Positions 6,874-8,273 of a stretch of 8,273 nucleotides of DNA are shown one piece after another (positions within the stretch are counted from its first letter, which is position 1; each line of letters begins with the position of its first letter). Origin of the DNA: an uncultured Kroppenstedtia sp. (GTDB taxonomy: Bacteria; Bacillota; Bacilli; Thermoactinomycetales; DSM-45169); contig CAUGKZ010000053.1 in the NCBI GenBank assembly GCA_959600065.1, positions 1-8,273 on the forward strand, read 5' to 3'. The notes beneath the pieces were generated by a model that made no database searches, was not told the origin of the DNA, and saw nothing but the letters and a program-made list of their open reading frames with translations. Both the position numbers and the translations under genes were made by a program.

Positions 6874-7458
6874 GTGGAGGAGGAATCGAATCATCGGAAA
6901 GCCCGGCTTCTTCGTTGGAACCTTTATCTCACTCAGTTGCTGGTTCTTCTGGTGGCTGTGGTTCTTCTTTGGCTTCAGGGTCGCTTGACAGCAGAATTGT
7001 GGCTTCCAGCAGGATGGAAGATGTGGGCAGTGGGTGTTGCTTTTGGTCTCGTGGTGGTGGCTTTCGATTGGATTCTTCAACGAGGGGTTTCTGAGGAACA
7101 ATTGGATGACGGGGGACTCAACCGTTTGCTGTTTCAAAATCTCTCTTATGTGGAAATCTTGTGGGTCACAGCTTGGGTGGCGATCGGGGAAGAGATGCTG
7201 TTTCGGGGAGCGCTTCAGCACTGGTTGGGCATGATTGGTAGCAGTCTGCTTTTTACTCTGATTCATTTTCGGTATCTGAAGCAATGGATTCTGTTGGTCA
7301 GTCTCTTTGGGATCAGCTGTCTTTTGGCGGGGTTGACGGAATGGACGGGAAGTTTAACCCCTGCTGTAGTGGCACATTTCACCGTGGACGCCCTTTTGGG
7401 TTTCTCTATTCGAAAGGGGAGGGAGGCTGGAGGGGGCATGTTTTCAGAGGAGACATGA
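6874..7458 (+). CDS. CPBP family intramembrane metalloprotease (CAAX/ABI type), YpbD-like
   Basis: A 194-residue multi-pass membrane protein of the ABI/CPBP group, whose members are predicted glutamate-type intramembrane proteases. The three signature motifs are present: EEMLFRG (E106, E107, R111), FTLIH (F127, H131) and HFTVD (H168, D172). Hydrophobic segments are at about 17-36, 48-68, 92-105, 117-131, 137-153 and 160-177. The N-terminus is polar and basic. Start GTG 6874 has AAAGGGGG 9 nt upstream. A small membrane protein follows 18 nt later, probably in the same transcript. The substrate is unknown. From memory, B. subtilis also has a CPBP gene (ypbD) close to fer, which suggests an ancestral neighbourhood. 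No clear plus-strand promoter is seen upstream. Confidence 0.88.
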   Translation: MEEESNHRKARLLRWNLYLTQLLVLLVAVVLLWLQGRLTAELWLPAGWKMWAVGVAFGLVVVAFDWILQRGVSEEQLDDGGLNRLLFQNLSYVEILWVTAWVAIGEEMLFRGALQHWLGMIGSSLLFTLIHFRYLKQWILLVSLFGISCLLAGLTEWTGSLTPAVVAHFTVDALLGFSIRKGREAGGGMFSEET

Positions 7459-7476
7459 TATATTGAAAGGGAGGGG

Positions 7477-7881
7477 GTGGATGGGATCAGACTTTGGATG
7501 CGGGTGATTGTCGTATGGGGACTCGCTGGGTTCGCCGCGCTTTTGATGCCTATGGGTTCCCGGTCGGTTCCTTCCTACTGGGAATATATCAATCTGGAGA
7601 CTCTGTTTGCTGCAGGCCTGATCCTGCTAGCCGGGCGGCAAGTGATTAAGGTGTCCGCTAAATCGCTCTCCTATTTTCTGTATCTTCCGCTACCGATCAG
7701 CTCCCCAGTGCGTTGGCGTTTCCTGCTCCCTCTGGCGGTGGCTTGGGGAGCTGCACCTCTGCTCACTTTGCATATCCCGGTGGTCGGATGGGTGACCCTC
7801 CTGTTTTTTGCAGGGAGGGAAGCGATCAGCTGGAGAGAAAAACAGCTGGCGTTACGGGAAACTTTCCGTCAGTCATCTTGA
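7477..7881 (+). CDS. small membrane protein of unknown function
   Basis: I do not recognise this 134-residue protein. It has about four hydrophobic segments (7-25, 41-54, 81-97, 98-113). A basic stretch (R54, K58, K62) separates segments two and three, and the C-terminal tail is polar and charged (REAISWREKQLALRETFRQ, about 114-132) and may be cytoplasmic. Start GTG 7477 follows a G-rich ribosome binding site (AAAGG, spacing about 6). ATG at codon 8 is an alternative. It lies 18 nt after the CPBP protease gene, so the two are probably co-expressed and may act together at the membrane. The tRNA-Ser promoter overlaps its stop codon. Confidence 0.75.
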   Translation: MDGIRLWMRVIVVWGLAGFAALLMPMGSRSVPSYWEYINLETLFAAGLILLAGRQVIKVSAKSLSYFLYLPLPISSPVRWRFLLPLAVAWGAAPLLTLHIPVVGWVTLLFFAGREAISWREKQLALRETFRQSS

Positions 7882-7905
7882 CAGGGACGGTGATTTTGTT
7901 ATATC
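7878..7905 (+). promoter_or_regulatory. tRNA-Ser promoter
   Basis: A perfect -35 TTGACA (7878-7883), a 16-nt spacer and -10 TATATC (7900-7905, 4 of 6) are seen. Transcription would start near 7912, about 15 nt before the mature tRNA. The -35 overlaps the stop codon of the upstream gene. Confidence 0.7.
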
Positions 7906-7926
7906 ATTTAAAGGTGTTTGTTTTGA

Positions 7927-8017
7927 GGAGAGGTGTCCGAGAGGTCGAAGGAGCACGATTGGAAATCGTGTAGGCGATCATATCGTCTCGAGGGTTCGAA
8001 TCCCTCTCTCTCCGCCA
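7927..8017 (+). tRNA. tRNA-Ser (anticodon GGA)
   Basis: A 91-nt class II tRNA with encoded CCA. The acceptor GGAGAGG pairs with TCTCTCC (one G-U), the discriminator is G (8014) and CCA is at 8015-8017. The anticodon stem CACGA/TCGTG carries loop TTGGAAA, giving anticodon GGA at 7961-7963 (reads UCC and UCU). A long variable arm (about 7971-7989) and T arm GAGGG/CCCTC with TTCGAAT complete a serine tRNA. Its GCCA end is complementary to the UGGC bulge of the T-box leader in this window. Confidence 0.97.
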
Positions 8018-8035
8018 TCTGGGTGAAAAAAGACG

Positions 8036-8069
8036 GAATCCCGGTTGCGAAGTTCCGGGTTCTTTTTTT
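8036..8069 (+). terminator. tRNA-Ser terminator
   Basis: GAA-T-CCCGG (8036-8044, one bulged T) pairs with CCGGGTTC (8055-8062), followed by seven T (8063-8069). It begins 18 nt after the encoded CCA, so the tRNA is a single-gene unit. Confidence 0.9.
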
Positions 8070-8115
8070 ATAAGCTTTAAAACCAGGTGAGCTCCTCGCA
8101 TGTCCAATTGGTTTT

Positions 8116-8124
8116 TGGTATGAT
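8116..8124 (+). promoter_or_regulatory. possible extended -10 promoter
   Basis: TGGTATGAT fits an extended -10 (TGn plus TATGAT, 5 of 6). No good -35 is found at 16-18 nt. The start would be near 8131, leading into the unassigned right edge. Confidence 0.35.
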
Positions 8125-8273
8125 GGATGCACGGAGTGAACGAGCCTTCCAGGTGGAGAGTAGGTCTCAACCTCAGGGGAGGATTGTACGGTTGTTCAAG
8201 CAGTGCGGTGAATGGGAAAAAGGAGACCTGAAACGCGTAACGAAGAGTGCTTCACCCTCATACGCTGTATTGT
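8120..8273 (+). other. unassigned right edge: structured RNA or partial reading frame
   Basis: A frame from ATG 8120 (or 8123) stays open for 51 codons to the window end. It has no ribosome binding site and codes for an unremarkable basic peptide that I do not recognise. The same bases carry complementary segments: AGGTCTC/GAGACCT (7 bp, about 55 nt apart), AACCTC/GAGG(A)TT as a hairpin inside it, and GGTGAA/TTCACC overlapping. This, with the extended -10 just upstream, suits a structured RNA or mRNA leader cut by the edge. I could not match it to SRP RNA, tmRNA, 6S RNA, RNase P or a riboswitch family I know well. Confidence 0.3.

Noticed and set aside
6822..7094. Ser/Gly-rich 90-codon frame overlapping the start of the CPBP protease
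   Set aside because: Low-complexity out-of-frame shadow of the protease gene, which itself has all three CPBP motifs and a proper ribosome binding site.
7904..8170. Minus-strand frames containing RERDSNPR / REGFEPS across the tRNA gene
   Set aside because: This is the familiar false translation of the complement of a tRNA gene; tRNA-Ser(GGA) explains the region.
8070..8273. SRP RNA (scr) or group II intron end after the tRNA
   Set aside because: I looked for the GGUCCGGAAGGAAGCAGC apical signature and for a GUGYG start or domain V hairpin. None is convincing.

Overview
The window looks like a chromosomal segment of a Gram-positive, Bacillus-related Bacillota. The signs are strong AGGAGG-type ribosome binding sites, a classical T-box leader, a Bacillus-type 4Fe-4S ferredoxin and a YjcD/PcrA-like helicase. 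A thermoactinomycete-like lineage is plausible, but the sequence alone cannot fix the genus. No phage, CRISPR array, complete insertion sequence or toxin-antitoxin module is visible.

Left part (1-3160, minus strand): a serine-biosynthesis operon read right to left. A TTGACA/TAGAGT promoter drives a T-box leader of about 280 nt. It is followed by a class V PLP aminotransferase and, overlapping it by 23 nt, serA (3-phosphoglycerate dehydrogenase). The specifier loop carries AGC, with a second serine codon (TCC) 2 nt further on. The T-box bulge UGGC is complementary to the GCCA end of tRNA-Ser. The operon should therefore be switched on when tRNA-Ser is uncharged, making 3-phosphohydroxypyruvate (SerA) and probably transaminating it.

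Middle (3204-5969): a divergent UvrD/PcrA-superfamily helicase on the plus strand converges on a type I inorganic pyrophosphatase on the minus strand. One bidirectional terminator separates them. The 5970-6436 interval holds the ppa promoter, a minus-strand terminator and a short repeat remnant, but no convincing gene.

Right part (6437-8273): a ferredoxin gene (minus strand) has an approximately 140-nt leader containing an imperfect palindrome. That palindrome is related to a sequence just downstream of serA. Divergent from it are a CPBP intramembrane protease and a small membrane protein in one operon. Then come tRNA-Ser(GGA) with its own promoter and terminator, and an unresolved stretch running off the right edge that has an extended -10, several complementary segments and an open reading frame.

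The most unusual material is the dispersed, covarying hairpin/palindrome element (1-63, 6683-6762, remnant at 6294-6308) and the unassigned right edge. The serine operon is well supported and notable for pairing serA with a non-SerC aminotransferase.
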